64,000 nucleotides of DNA from Podocnemis expansa (taxonomy: Eukaryota; Chordata; Testudines; Podocnemididae): contig ML681998.1 of assembly GCA_007922195.1 (NCBI GenBank), forward strand, positions 20,099,663 to 20,163,662, in the 5' to 3' direction. Made by a program: the position numbers and the translations under genes. The notes beneath the pieces were generated by a model. It saw only the letters and a program-made list of their open reading frames with translations, did not search any database and was not told the DNA's origin. Of the stretch, positions 1 through 12,915 are shown in pieces. The stretch's first letter is position 1. Each line of letters opens with the position of its first letter.

Positions 1-228
1 GGCAAAGCAGTAGTTGAGTGTATTGCCAAACTTCTAGATAAGCTAGAAACATATTTGTCTGAATGTAATAGGTTCATTTCATTTGAAAAGGGAGATCAGG
101 CATTAATCCATGTTGGCAAAAGTATAAAATGTAAGAAGGGAAGTCTGCATAGGGATTATATGGAAGATGCCAAAGTGTGTGGGGCTTGACGATGAAGGCC
201 CAGACTAGGATGTTTGGTGGTTCTAAAA

Positions 229-438
229 CAGTGGTCTCAAAGTCAGATCACCATGAGGGTTGCATGAGGACTAGTAGAGGGCCGCATGAGGGCTCATATG
301 TTAGCCCAAGGGCCGCACCACTGAAACGTTTTCATACAACAATATTGTAAATATCATAAACAATAGTGTTGTTGCAGGCCTCAGGAAATAGCTTTAGGGG
401 CTGCATGCGGCCCATGAGCCATGTATTTGAAACCCCTG
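229..438 (-). mobile_element. hAT-type MITE, family A
   Basis: A 210-bp element whose ends are CAGTGGTCTCAAA and TTTGAAACCCCTG, imperfect terminal inverted repeats. Flanks TTCTAAAA and CTCTAAAA form an 8-bp target duplication with one mismatch, as expected for hAT transposition. The interior resembles copies at 3855, 18869, 26109 and 29549 and is too short for a transposase. Strand is given relative to the 18869 copy. Confidence 0.85.
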
Positions 439-1206
439 CTCTAAAAGGACCTTACATCTGCTTGAATTAGGTAGCTGAGGATGTGGAGGGAATCCTCAGC
501 TGATGTAAAGCTGACGTAGCTGATTCTGTGCCAGCTTCTTACTCCTTTCCCCTTACCTGGGATGTGAGATCCAAAGTACACAATACTCCACAGTGTTTAC
601 TGGCATAATAACAACTAGGGATTTGCTACAGGCTGGAACAAATTAGAGTACAGCTTAGGTACGGCTGAGATTTTAGCCCAAAATCTAGATACATTACATC
701 AAGAACTGTTGTGAGGTATGGGTTACTGGTATGTGTGCATAGAATGATGCCTACAGTTACATTAATAACAACAGATAATACCTTGCACCTTTTGCTCTCA
801 CATACATTAATTTTTATCACTGTGTAACTACACTGACTTCCATGACCTTACTCTTGATTTACACCAACGCAGGTATGCAGCCACCAGCATGCTAGTACAC
901 AAAACATTTGACTAGAATAGTGGTTCATATATAATAGTTTATCATGGGTGACTGATTTCGTTTTAAAATCTAGCCCTTATGTTTGTGAAATAGCATAAAA
1001 TACAGTGAAATTGATTTCTATGCAGAAATTCTGCTTCCATGCAAATCCGTGGAAATCTGGCATTTCTAGACGTTTTCCAGAGAACAGATCTGACACTGAT
1101 TTTTGTACAAATATTTGCCGTCTGTTATACAAGAATTTAAGATGTTGAATTACATTAGATGTATTCCAAAGCATTTTTCTTTTTATCTCACATGTTGGAA
1201 CATCCT

Positions 1207-1230
1207 CTCCCTCCCTCCCTCCCTCCCTCT
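1207..1230. repeat. (CCCT)n microsatellite
   Basis: About five to six CCCT units in tandem; simple sequence with no coding significance. Confidence 0.9.
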
Positions 1231-2465
1231 TTCTCTGCACACAGATATATATGTTAAAATTAATCCTTGTGACGGTTATCTTGACTTCTAGAATACATTA
1301 AAACCAATGGATGTGTAGATTTAGCTTGAACATATAACACAGCTGATCAACAATGCAAATAGTCATACATTGCTTTGTTCCCTTAAATCCAGATCCTGCA
1401 TTAGTGAAATCAGTAAAAGCAGGATCAAAGCTAGAAGCTCTGTTCCATATAGTTCTTTCCTTCAGAAGACTTTTCTGCTTCCTTGTGTTGATAACACTAT
1501 TAAAACATGGGATATGAAATATAGCATTTCTTGCCTGCCTGCCTTAGCTGTCCTTGGGGGAAAAGGTTTCACTTTTAAAAAACCTTTATTAATTTATTGT
1601 CAGATAACACATATTACCTGATAGTATATCAGAAAGAGCACAATCTTACACTCATTGAAGTGAATAATAACTTTTCCATTGACTTTAATAAGAACAGCTA
1701 TGGCCCAGTGAGGAGAACAAGCAAAATAAGAATAATATATCACAAGTCATGCTAAAACTCCAAGTCCCAGTGGTAGATGGCAGTAATAGTTACATACAAA
1801 AAAATTACAAAGAGATATCTTCTTATCCCAAAGCATATTTAATAATATGGGGAGTGGTACAACACAACCATTCATTCCTTCCCATGAGATACATTTCTTT
1901 TATTTATAAATCAGATATTGAAATGGTAAGATTAATGAAACAGGCTTGATTCCAACAGTAGAATTCACAGGCATAGTGGAAATACAATGTATAGTTTTTG
2001 AAAGTAATCAGTCTTTTCTCTTAATTAAGTAACAATCAATCAATATAGACTATAAGGAACTTTCAGAGTTGTAATTAAAATTAAAGTTTGGCAAAAAAGA
2101 GATTTCCCACCTCTTTCTCAGAAGAATCTTTTCATTTTTTTCCCTTTATCTTGAAGAATATATATGATATTTCATTTAAAATCTGTTTGCAACATAACCT
2201 GAAAACAAATGATTTTGAAAGAACTTGTCCCCCCATAAACCACTTTGGGAAAAATCATCTATCACATAGTCATGCCTCCACTACCTTTGTTCTATAGTTC
2301 AACACAGATTCACTTATAAGCAAAAAAAATAAAAATAAAGTTTTATTTTTCTTCTTGAAACTATGTCAAACACTGAAAAGAAATTTTATTGGTTTCTTTG
2401 TATTCAGTATTTTAGATTAGTTACATTTTTCAAAAATAACAGTTTGGTATTTCATACTAAAATCT

Positions 2466-2493
2466 GTTTTTGTTTGTTTGTTTGTTTGTTTGT
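2466..2493. repeat. (TTTG)n microsatellite
   Basis: Six to seven TTTG units in tandem, possibly the tail of an unrecognised retroelement. Confidence 0.9.
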
Positions 2494-3109
2494 TATGGTA
2501 AATCACATTTATTATGTAAAGTCCAAATCTGTCCATTTTTAGATTCCCCCATTGGCATCAACAATCCTCTTATTAATGCTTAAAGTCTACATATTTTTAA
2601 TCTGAATACATTTTGTAAAAACAAACAAACAAAGAAACAAACAACCCTCTCTCCTGTTTTCTTGATTTACAATTACCTAAAGCTCAGAAGAGACAACTAT
2701 AATTGATTACTTTAAAAGCTGCAGAATCAAAGTGTTTTAGGAATGATAGAAAGCTGGTAAATATGTAAGTAGTAGTGTTGATGGAATTTTTCTTTTTGTC
2801 AATTGTAAACCAATAATCCATCATAGTGTGATGTAATATTGCTCTAATGGAGGTGCTGTATTTTAAAAGAGATGAAAAACCAAGGTTATCTCCCCTGTTA
2901 GTCACAAAAGATCTCAGAACATTTTCACAAGTGTAAGGGTCTTAAACCCAGTATCCTAGTCAAATTGTAATGTGGGTAAACTATTTTCTATAATAGCTTA
3001 AACTCCTCCTGTAATTTCAACTGGGTGGATAGTCTTCCTTTCTTGATCTTTTTTGTCATACGGGTTTCTGTAATCTGGAGAAGAAGTTATAAATAATAGT
3101 CATTACTCC

Positions 3110-3290
3110 ATGTGGATGTAGTAATATCTTTTATTGAACCAGCATCCGTTGGTGAGACAAGCTTTTGAGCCACACTGAGTTTTATTTTTCCAGACCTCGG
3201 TGTGACTCAAAAGCTGGTCTGTGTCACCAAAAGAAGTTATTACCTCCCACACCTTGTCTCTCTAATGTACTGAGACTGATGCAGCTACAA
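3110..3290. mobile_element. inverted-dimer repeat, possibly Penelope-related (second family)
   Basis: Two imperfect arms face each other: one from about 3122 containing GAGACAAGCTTTTGAGCC, the other from about 3192 containing TGTGACTCAAAAGC and ending near ACCTTGTCTCTCT. The layout is the same as the inverted dimers at 15039, 28063 and 51788 but the sequence family differs. A GAAA-like box next to a short AGC stem hints at a degraded hammerhead-like element. I could not fix the exact ends or a target duplication. Confidence 0.5.
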
Positions 3291-3854
3291 GTATTCTGCA
3301 TTCCTGTTTAGTTACAACTGCTTCGTTACAACTTGCAACAGTTGATTAGTTAAAACATGCACTGCTTGTATAGGTTAATTTAAAAAGCAGCTACAGTCTG
3401 CCTTTGAGAGCAAGTCAAATAATGAAATTAGAATATTTAGAAAGTGCTGTGTGGCTTTTACCAACCTAAGAGTGAACAATTTATCTCTCTCTAGAAGTGA
3501 AGTTCAAGATACAGAAAAAGTAACATATTTTTCCAATCCCTAGATAAGAGAGGCTGCAGTCATAAGATCTATCCCTGTAGATCCTTTGTCCCGAGTTATC
3601 AAGGTAAATGGAGGAATGATGCTGAAGGAATCTGCCTGCAGGGGACAACTGTACATTTTACACATTGAGAGATTCCCAGATTAGCAGATAATATCTGCTC
3701 CCTACTGATTTCATCCTCTTATTAAGACATGAGTTATCAGAAAACCTGTAGTCACAGATGTTCTTGACCTGGTACATTCTATTTTGTATAAGCCTTTTGC
3801 AAGGTTTGTCCTGAGTGTCAGAAAACCAAGCACTCAGGGGAAAAAGATCTATAG

Positions 3855-4038
3855 CAGGGGTCTCAAACTCAAATCACCATGAGGGCCACATGAGGACTAG
3901 TACGTTATCCTGAGGGCCGCACCACTGAAACCTTTTCCAACAATGTTATCGCAAATATTGTGATAGCGTCATTGAGGGCTGCAGGATATAGATTTAGGGG
4001 TCACATGAAGCCCATGGGCCGTGTATTTGAGACCCCTG
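3855..4038 (-). mobile_element. hAT-type MITE, family A
   Basis: A 184-bp element with ends CAGGGGTCTCAAA and TTTGAGACCCCTG, perfect terminal inverted repeats. It is bracketed by identical 8-bp duplications ATCTATAG at 3847-3854 and 4039-4046. No coding capacity. This is the cleanest member of the family in the window. Confidence 0.93.
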
Positions 4039-7000
4039 ATCTATAGGCTGATGATAATACTATCCATTAGGGAAGCCCTGTTTGATAGACTGTCTCTGGT
4101 GTGGATATTTGAGGAGCCTTATGTGGAGTCCTGTGAATGTGATTTATGTCTTGCTTTAGAGTGACAGTTCCATTGCTTTCACTGAGGCATTTTTGCTTAG
4201 AGGAATGAAAACTCACCAGACAGATCCTGTACTTGACTAGCTGTTCACTTAGCTAGGCAGGAATGCCATTAGAGGCACTTGACAAGTCCAGGTACACATT
4301 ATACGAAAAGCATGATTAACTGTAAAGAACTGAGGATTAAGGTGATTAAAACCTCACCCTACTGTCTCAACCAACAGGCTTGCTGATTGTTTCACTGAGC
4401 CTCAAGAGACATGTTTGAAAAAAAAAAATACTTTTTTTGTGACAAGGGAAGAAGATTGTCCTGCCTTCCTTTTTGCTTCAGTGACAGGCCTTGAAAGATT
4501 TTTCACATTTTGTGACAGGTAAAAGGGGCAACAGATATAAACATGGAAACCACTTGTACAAAACAAGTTTCTAGAGACTTTGGCTTCATATATCCTGAAG
4601 ATGTTCAACATGTGTGATTGTTTGACTCATTTAAGGGAACATGGACAGAAACATCGGGAAGAAATCCAGTCCACCCAGAAAATCATAGCCAAAAGGGGGA
4701 TTTAAAGCAGAGCAGAAGAGCATATAGTGAACTGCTAGCAAAGTAGCAGGACTGCGTGAAGTTCACAAGAAAGTGAGCACTGTCATCTCGTAATGATTTA
4801 TGCCAGACAGAAATAAGATGCAACAAATATAGCACGTGGATTTTCTGAGAGATGGAAAGGAAAGAATTCAAGCATTGCTGCTGTGACGATATTTATCCCA
4901 AGGCTACTTGTTGGAGTTGAAGGATCAAAAGAAATCAGAAATAGAACTGATGTCCAACACAAATTAACCCAGTTAACCCATGGGTTGACCACAGATTGTT
5001 CCAGAAAATATCTGAGTGCTGGGCTTCAGAGTAAACCCTAATGTGTGTGCTTGGGGTCACTAGCATGCAAAGTACTTCAGATGCATAAAGGGAAAGTTAA
5101 AACCACAATGTAAAATCTGAACTTAGTCATTAAACAACAAACCAAAAGATAGTAAAGAGGGTCCGAGATATCCAGAGATTTTTTCGTTGAATTAAACAAT
5201 TAGCCCACATTTTCCACCACTGCCATTCTCTTAAGAGACGTGTTCTGAAAGCAAAACCTAATAAAGCGAAAATTATAGATTCTGAATTGACTTTCAGACC
5301 TAGGAGAATAGCTCATGTGTGATTATCATGGACTGAACAACTCAGATTTTTAACAGCTGTGTCCAGGATGATAAATTTCCAAAAGATTTTGGGACAATGT
5401 TGTCCCGAAAGAATTCAGAACTGCTTATCAACTCACTTTAGACAGAAACAGTTATCTCCAGAGAACAGTTACGTTTGAATCAAAAAGATTAAAATGTGTC
5501 AATTAAAAGGATGTTACACAGGTCAAAGAATTGTCTTTTAGGGATAAAGTTCATCAGGCATTCTAATAATTTCACTTGATGAATAAACAGAATGTCACAC
5601 TTCTTTGGTGGTATATTTACTTCTTATTTTTAGTCAGTTTTGTAAGTGAAATTAGATGGCCGACTGTCCAGTCTCTCTTAACTGTCAGTTGACAAGCCAG
5701 AAATGTGAAAGGGAAAATTGATATGCTACCTGTTCCCAATAGCTCCAAGAAAGAATTTTGATTCTTTTCCTTTTCTCCTGTCTTTCTTCATTAATTTTTA
5801 ATTTGGGAAAGGGCTGGTTGGATAGAGGGTACCCAGTCTTCTACCTCTTGCTGGTCCATAAAGAATTCTTCTGAAGCTCCTATCTGTTCACCCCCCACCC
5901 TTTCTCTGGGCTCAGGTTTGTTTTTTGTTGTTTTTTTTTCCTTATTCTTTCCTTCTATCAGAATCAGTTAACTATATCCTAGACATAAAGCGGCTTTTCC
6001 TGGTTTATCTGTGACCATGCCCCATCATGCTGGAACCAGCAGTTCTTGCAGTACCCTAAAGTCCATTTACAGGGCAGAATGGGGGTTATTTGCTAGTTCC
6101 CATTCATACAGTAAGCAATAATGTTTTCATCTGGGTTAAGTACCATATTTCAATCCGTTCCTGATTCAGGTGGGCTAGAAGAGTCAAGCAAGACCATTAA
6201 AAGATGCCCTACCACCTTAAATCTCCAGCATCAGAACCCTTGTTATGAATTTCAAATTCTTTCCCTAGTACTTAACATAAATTAGTCACTTTAATTCCTT
6301 TAAGAGGGCATTCTACAGCCTTTGACACAATACTCATACTACAAATGGACTAAGGCCAGTGAGGCCATCCTTTATTTCCTTCTCTTCCTATTATGAGTGA
6401 CCAAGCCCTGGAGGAGGACTTCACTGTTGGATTTCTCATTCAGTATAGTTCCAGATATCTTGATGGTTTTAACTAGCAGTCACCTTCTGATTAACTGTGG
6501 GCTTGAATGGAACTGGAAGAAAATATATTGGTAAGATATGGTGCTTCCACAGTCATTATGGTCACATCCTCAATCCTCAATCACGTTCACACGTCTTCAT
6601 GGAAGCTATGTCTTTCGGGGTTTTCTGTCCTCCTGCAAAGTATCTGCTAACTGCTCACCTGCTGCCAACTTGTCATAGGCTTTATGTGTTCTTTATTTTT
6701 CTCTGAGTCCTCTGTCTTTCATCCATTGCAATGTACACCTTTCCTGTGAGCAGCAGAATTAAAATAACGTCCATTCTTCTCTTAGCAACCATGGTCTGAC
6801 TTTTCAAATAGCAGGAGAAAATTCTCAGTAATCTCTTCTTCTCAAAATTCATAAGGTCTTATTTTGTTTCAGTCACTATGATGTCAAAATGAGCAATTCC
6901 TCTTATGTCTGTGAAGTAACATTGGTGAAAAGTTAATTGTGAGTGAGATCTCTATTAGTGCCTGAGAGTTTCAATTTCTTCCTGGTAAATACAGGTGCTT

Positions 7001-7487
7001 GTGCAGTTTGAATTAGAATTGTCTTTTATTTTTATTCATCTCTTTTGGAAATGAACAATCAAGCTGGGACAATGTTGGTGATCAAATAATTTATTATTAA
7101 AAAAAATAAATTTTCAGGTCAATCAGAACCATCTGCAAATTCATGCTGAGTTTGTTGACTCACCTCCAGACTGTTTCTCTCTAGGTTTGCTCTTCTCAGG
7201 CAATGTACTAGGGGAGGCTTCAGTACCAGCTGCTGAGCTTGCAGTTTTTCCTTTAGCTTCCAGAGCTTCCTAACTCACTTGTTCCTTCTCAGTACTCATG
7301 TTTCAGTTGCTCCCAAACTGGGCATGGGGATGCTTTCCACAAGATAGGCTGCATCAGGTAATGGAAGCATAACCCTTAGGCCTTCCCCTTGGTTCAGGAC
7401 CTCTCATTCAAGATAGTCTTACACATAATACTTGTACACCTCTATAGTTTGTGAGAAGGAGAAGAATTTACAAGTCCTAGGTGTTCT

Positions 7488-9235
7488 GGGGGAGTGGGTG
7501 CAGAGGGCACAATCCCCACACTGCAAGAGGGAGTCCCAATCGAGAGGCAAGAGACCAAACCACAATTTTTTGGGTTAACCACTTTCTATGTGACTTTTAT
7601 TGAGATAAATAAAATTACAGAAAAGAAAGAAGAGAAAAAAGTTAAATAAGAGGTTAATATTATCTAATTACTAATATTCCTGTTACTAAAATTTAAAAAC
7701 TTGCAATTCCTATTAAATTACACTTAACAAAACTCATACAAACTGGGTCTTAGAACTCTTATTTCTTTAAGGCATTCAAAGATCTTTTAAGTACAAATTA
7801 ATAGCCCAATAAACAGAAAATAGAGCACAAATACCACTACAACATTTATCCAATCTTTGTGCCTAACCCTGAATTAAAACCCCAGTTCCAATCCTGGTTG
7901 GTATAATTTAGCAGAGTGGGGTTTATGGGAGACAGAGATAGAGCACACAATTTGTAGGGAAAAGAGCTTTTCTATTTACCACATAGACACACTAAAACAT
8001 CACATGCAGCCCAGGACAGCACGAACACCTTTCTTTTCCCCCTTGCTCTCCAGACACCAGGGGTCATGGCCCAGTGAGGCTAGCCATGGGCTGTTTGCGA
8101 CTAGGAGTTACAAAGGTCAGCTGGGGTGCCTGGTGGGGAACACAAGTGGATTTATTCTTTCATTACACTCTTTCACACTGCTGTTTCCCAGTTTGATTGT
8201 GGAACACCAGCTTGATTCTGATTTGTGAGGTTAATAGGTTTAGAGCAGTAATAATACACATACACACATCCCCAAAAAGCATTTTTCAATTTAAATCCCA
8301 AATTTGACCAGATTATATTTACCATATTTGAATGTTATCTCCAGAGTGACAGATAGCAGATCTGTTCCTTTGAGCGAGAGAGAAAGATAGCAAGATGTGA
8401 TAGAACAGCCGGTGTTAAAACAGCTCAACCAACAGCACAGCCTCCTGGCTCTTGCCTGTGGCCTTCAAATCCAGAGCCCACCGGTCTGGTGCCTACCGAC
8501 TGCGTGTTCCTCAAAATCCTGCACTTGACTGGCCCCGTGTTAAAATGGCTCAACCAACAGGGCAGCCTCCTGGCTCTTGCCTGTGGCCTTAAAATCCAGA
8601 GCCCACCGTGACCAGCTGCAGTGGTTGAAACCCCCCTGCTACCCCCTTCAGAATGCCTGAGGGCTACGGCCCACCTCCCACTCCAGAGTGAACAGGTGAA
8701 AATTGAATACTTAATAAAAGAATTCAAAAAGAAAAAGATCTGCCAAAAGGGGGAAAAAAAACTGCAGGCTCCCTTGGTGATCAATCAAGGATTTAACACT
8801 CTTCCTTGTGAAGAGTGGGGAGATGCCTAGGGGTGGCCAGATCTCCTGGCAACATGACAGGCTGCTCACCTATTGCTTCTCCAACGTGCCTAGACCAGAA
8901 CCCCAGCTTTATGGCTGTGACCTCAAAAATTAGCATATCGCTTGTTGGCATGGAAACTTACTGACCTTGGTCAGTAGATCTTTCTCATGAGCTCATGGGC
9001 TTTGCCAGGTGTCTCATCACTTTCCAGGGTTTGGTTTGAACTGGTCTGGGGTTACTTGCAGTTAGTTTTCTTAAAAAAGTGTTACTGTCTGCGGTTTTCT
9101 GACCTTGGAAGATAACACCACATAATTATTTCTTTTCCCAATTAGAGGCCTAACAAGCTACATTCCATAAGCCAGGCTGGAGTTTAGCCATAGCAGAATT
9201 CAGGTGGAAAAGTCCACCTTTCACACGAGGCTCCA
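7488..9235 (-). repeat. possible retroviral LTR-derived region
   Basis: A distinct stretch, more GC-rich than its flanks in its second half. On the minus strand an AATAAA signal (complement of CTTTTATT near 7590) is followed by a G/C-rich U5-like segment, which suggests a long terminal repeat in reverse orientation. A 72-bp segment is repeated directly within it (8412-8483 and 8537-8608). I could not find matching target duplications or any gag/pol frame, so the class is uncertain. Confidence 0.3.
8412..8608. repeat. tandem duplication, 125-bp period
   Basis: Copies 8412-8483 and 8537-8608 share GCTCAACCAACAG and CTCCTGGCTCTTGCCTGTGG and differ at only a few bases. The spacer of 53 bp is not itself repeated afterwards. 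A direct duplication like this could be an enhancer repeat in an LTR or a local replication slip. Confidence 0.85.
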
Positions 9236-9550
9236 AACCTCAAGAGAAAGCACGAGGGGCCTTTCAACAGAATATTTTTTCCACGTGGCTGGGTAGTATA
9301 TACACAGATTGGATATGTTCAGTCCGGAAGCTTCTTCTGACATCTAAATTAGTGATCTTATTTTCAGAGTGGCTTAGCACATGATGTTACCTCTGGTATT
9401 TACAAGACCTGGGGTTGCTCAGAAGCTCTGAAAATCAGGGCACTTATCTAGATGTCTAAACATGGATTTAGGTGCCTATTTAACCATCCCTATTTGAAAA
9501 GTTTAGTCCAAAGTCCCAATGAAAATTGCAAATGAGCCACATTACAGTTA

Positions 9551-9782
9551 CAGTTAGGGAGATCGAGGCTGGATATTAGAAAAAACTTTTTTACTAGGTG
9601 AGTGGTGAAGCATTGGAATGAGCTGCCAAGGGAGGTGGTGGAGTCTCCATCTTTGGAGGTGTTTAAGGCCCGGCTGGACAAAACCATGACTGGGATGGTT
9701 TAGTGGGAGTGGTCCTGCCTCTGGCAGAGGGTTACTCTAGATGACTTCATGAGGTCCCTTCCAACCCTATGATTCTATGATT
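9551..9782 (+). mobile_element. CR1 LINE, 3' end fragment
   Basis: Closely matches the last part of the CR1 copy at 46706-47600: the GGTCGAGGCTGGATATTAGA-like start, the TGGAATGAGCTGCCAAGGGA block, and the 3' end CCCTATGATTCTATGAT. The element is strongly 5' truncated, as is usual for CR1. The fragment covers only the last codons of ORF2 and the 3' tail. Confidence 0.93.
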
Positions 9783-10039
9783 ACACATCTTTAATATTTT
9801 TATTTTTCTACCCCTTCTTAAAATGTGTAGCTGAAAACATTTTATGTTAAAATAGATATCATAAGATATACGTGCAGCATATATGTATACTTTTTGCATG
9901 TGCTTTACAAGTATACAGTAAACAGACAAATGTGTATCTTATATATGTCTCCCTTACCTGGTTGTGTTGTAAAGTGCAATGGTGCAATATAAGAGAAATA
10001 TTATTAATGGTATTGCTATTTATTACTGTTGCCATTTGT

Positions 10040-10766
10040 CAGGGCTGGCCCAAGGCTTTTTGGTGCCCTAGGCAAATCAAGACTTTGGTGCCCCGAACCC
10101 CATCAGAGCACACTTCTGCTATGTCTACACTGAGAATTTAGTTCGAATTAAGGAGACTTAATTTGAACTAAATTAGTCCATGGCCACACTGTCTTTCCTT
10201 AGTTGAACTAAGGAATTTCCTTAGTGCAAACTAAGGAAAGCTTAGTTTGAACTTGTAAAAACTTCCTTTAGTTCAAACTAATGGTTTATTCAAACTTATT
10301 AGTTCGAACTAACCCAATGGAGCTGCGTTAGTTTGAACTAACCGTTAGTTTGAACTAAAGGCAGTTTGATCTTCCTCCTCACAGGGTGCCTTCCTCTTTT
10401 TATGGATTGGGTGGGGGCATGGCCCTTCTTGGGTGCCATGTTGCCACACTTTCCATGGTGCCCCCCTCCTAACCCAAACTAGCAAGTCCTGTGGATGGAC
10501 ATGCTAGTTCAATTTAGATTTCTAGTGTGGGCATGCTAATGCTAACTAAGTTAATTTGAATTAATCACAATTAGTTCAAATTAATTAATTTGAACTAACT
10601 TAGTTCAAACTAGCATTTTTAAGTGTAGACATAGCCTAATTTCATTTATAGGAGATAACACTAATATATATATTTTAAAAAGAGAAAAAAATTCACTTCC
10701 ATCATCCTTTAAAGCACGGTGCCCTAGGCGACTACCTAGTTCACCTATATGGCCGAGCTGGCCCTG
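10040..10766 (+). mobile_element. non-autonomous hAT element (family C) with nested MITE
   Basis: The ends are CAGGGCTGGCCC and AGCTGGCCCTG, near-perfect inverted repeats, flanked by identical 8-bp duplications CCATTTGT (10032-10039 and 10767-10774). The shell has no transposase and is split by a second element at 10122-10631. Confidence 0.9.
10122..10631. mobile_element. MITE with TA target, nested in hAT element
   Basis: Starts TGTCTACACT and ends AGTGTAGACA, with TA on each side, so it fits a Tc1/mariner-style TA duplication. Many internal repeats of TTAGTTCGAACTAA-type words make it highly self-complementary. The central part (GGGTGGGGGCATGGCCC, TGGTGCCCCCC) reappears inverted near 16380-16490. 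No transposase is encoded. Confidence 0.75.
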
Positions 10767-12082
10767 CCATTTGTTTTTATGTTATTGGCTTGCTGTGCAG
10801 TACAGCCATTGTCAAGGTGTTAGATAAAAAAACAAGAATCCAGTTACAGCACTACATTGCAGCTAAAATCTACACAACTCCTTCAGGCTGTAACTGGTCC
10901 AGAAGTTCCCCTTCACATCAAGAAGCAGCGGTTGCAATTGTTGAGCCCTGACTGCTCATGGAGCTTCTGTGGATTCTGTAGTCACAAACAAATTTAGCAA
11001 TCAGAAAGCCTTAGAAAGGTCAGGACAGTACTTTAATCTTCGCATGATGGGAGCATTTAATGGTAGTCTGCAACAACCCCAAAACAGTCTGATCAATTAA
11101 TAAGAAAGTAGAAGGACTGACCAAGTCTGTATCTTCCAGTATAAATGCTAACCAATGAAAACTGAAGACAAGAACACAAGAAAGAAACTATATTAATAAA
11201 ACTGGAAAGGAGAATTAAATTTCTGCAAATTTCAATTACCTGGGAGTTGAATGAGTATCTGGCAGATGAATTATCTAATTCAGCCTGGAAGGTCAGTAAT
11301 ACGATATTAAAACTGCAATAGCAATTTCTTTGGCTGTATGTAGGGTGCTCCAGGGTAGTTAACGTCAAGAAATGAGTTTAAGAAGGTTTCAGATTTTAAC
11401 ATAATCAATTGCTCATGTACTGGCAGTTTGTGCATCAATCAGAGTTTATGTCTGCACTTAAAAGCCCATTGTAATAGAAGAAAACAGAATAACTGCTTTT
11501 TTTCAGATGTAATGCTTTTGTAAGATTTGTCACTACAGAAAAATATTCCCTTATCAATGCAGAGAAATCAGAACTCACAAAAGTACTTCCGTATAAGTTT
11601 TGTTTTACCCTCGTATAGATACTTTCTTTGTCACAGAGAACAGGATTTTAAGAGACCACAAAAGCTTGTTGTTGGATACACTACTTGTTACTAGTTTAAC
11701 CATGAGGAATTACCCTGGTGTCTGTTAAACATATTAGGATTAATTCTTTGCCAGCCCTCCTATTTGCAACAGAATTGCAATAGTTGAAACAGAAATGAAA
11801 TAAGAGCTTGGTGCTTTTTGAAGCCTGCATGTATGCTATAAATGATAAAATTTTCAAATGCTCCCAAGTTTCTAAGCAGCCTGAGTCTCACTGAAAGTCA
11901 GTGGTACTTTGACTCCTAATTCATCTAGTTACAAAACTTTTCCCTAAATAACAGTTTTTTTCCTTAACAAAATGTCTACATCTAACAGAAAGTAAATGAA
12001 GAACTGCTTCTTTTGATATTTGATGACTATTCTATCTCTACAAGAATCCCAAGTACCTTAAAAATTAATATATTTTTTTCAG

Positions 12083-12229
12083 GCATAAGCTATCATGGCT
12101 TTCAGACAAAGTGGGTTGCAGCCCATGAAAAGTTATGCCCAAAGAAATTTGTTAGTCTTTAAGGTGCTGCAGGAGTCTTGTTGTTTTTGCTATATACAGA
12201 CTAACTCAGCTACCCCTCTCACATTTTGT
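12083..12229 (+). mobile_element. single-arm copy of inverted-dimer repeat (Penelope-related?)
   Basis: Contains AAAGTGGGTTGCAGCCCATG, then AGTTATGCCC, TTTGTTAGTCTTTAAGGTGC and ACAGACTAACTCAGCTACCC, the characteristic words of the family best seen at 51788-51989. The hammerhead-like core is damaged (CAGACAA instead of CTGACGA). Confidence 0.7.
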
Positions 12230-12424
12230 CTCTGATATTTGCATGGCAATGATTCGTAAACCTGTTAAAATGGGCTAAATAAATAAAAAGATAAAGCTAT
12301 GCTTAACAGCAGTTCCCTCTCTATACCAGAGATACCACAATCCTTTTCTCTGATTGAGATGAGAAATAACTAGTGTCCCTAAAATATCAAGATATGATAA
12401 CTGCCTGTGAATTATTGAAATGTG

Positions 12425-12915
12425 GGACTGGAAGGACATTTAATTCAGATCTCTGCACTGAGGCTAACCCAGGTAAATCTAGCTCATCCCTGAAAGGTAT
12501 TTGTCTAATCTGTTTTGAAAACTTTCAGTGATGCAGATTCCACAACCTCCACTGGAGGCCTGTTTCAGTGCTTAATTATTCTTATAGCTGGAAAAAATTT
12601 TTTAGTATCTAGCTGAATTCTCATTTGCTGAACATTAAGCCCATGGCTTCTTGTCCTACCTTCCATGAGCATGGATAACAACTGATCACTGTCCTTTCTA
12701 TAGCAACCCTTATTACATTTGAAGCATGATGTCAGATCCCCACTCAGTTTCTTTTTTTCCCTCAATACAACGTGTCCAGTTTTTTAAACCTTTCCTTATA
12801 AGTCAAATTTTCTAAAATCTTTTGTTGTTTTTTCTGCTTTCCTCTAGCCTCTGTCCATTTTGCTCAAAACTTTCCTGAAATGTGGCTCCCAAAACTGGAC
12901 ACAGTATTCCTTCCG
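12425..12915 (-). mobile_element. CR1-like LINE fragment, degenerate
   Basis: Reading the minus strand, the end near 12910-12840 encodes EYCVQFWEPHF, the conserved CR1 reverse-transcriptase C-terminal motif. The rest runs to a 3' end near 12425 (GGGACTGGAAGGACAT on the + strand). It shares this layout with the copy at 32675-33935 and is much older than the copy at 46706. Confidence 0.8.

Noticed and set aside
626..2905. Short frames of 60-90 codons on both strands
   Set aside because: None has homology I recognise or flanking splice sites; AT-rich intron sequence gives such frames by chance.
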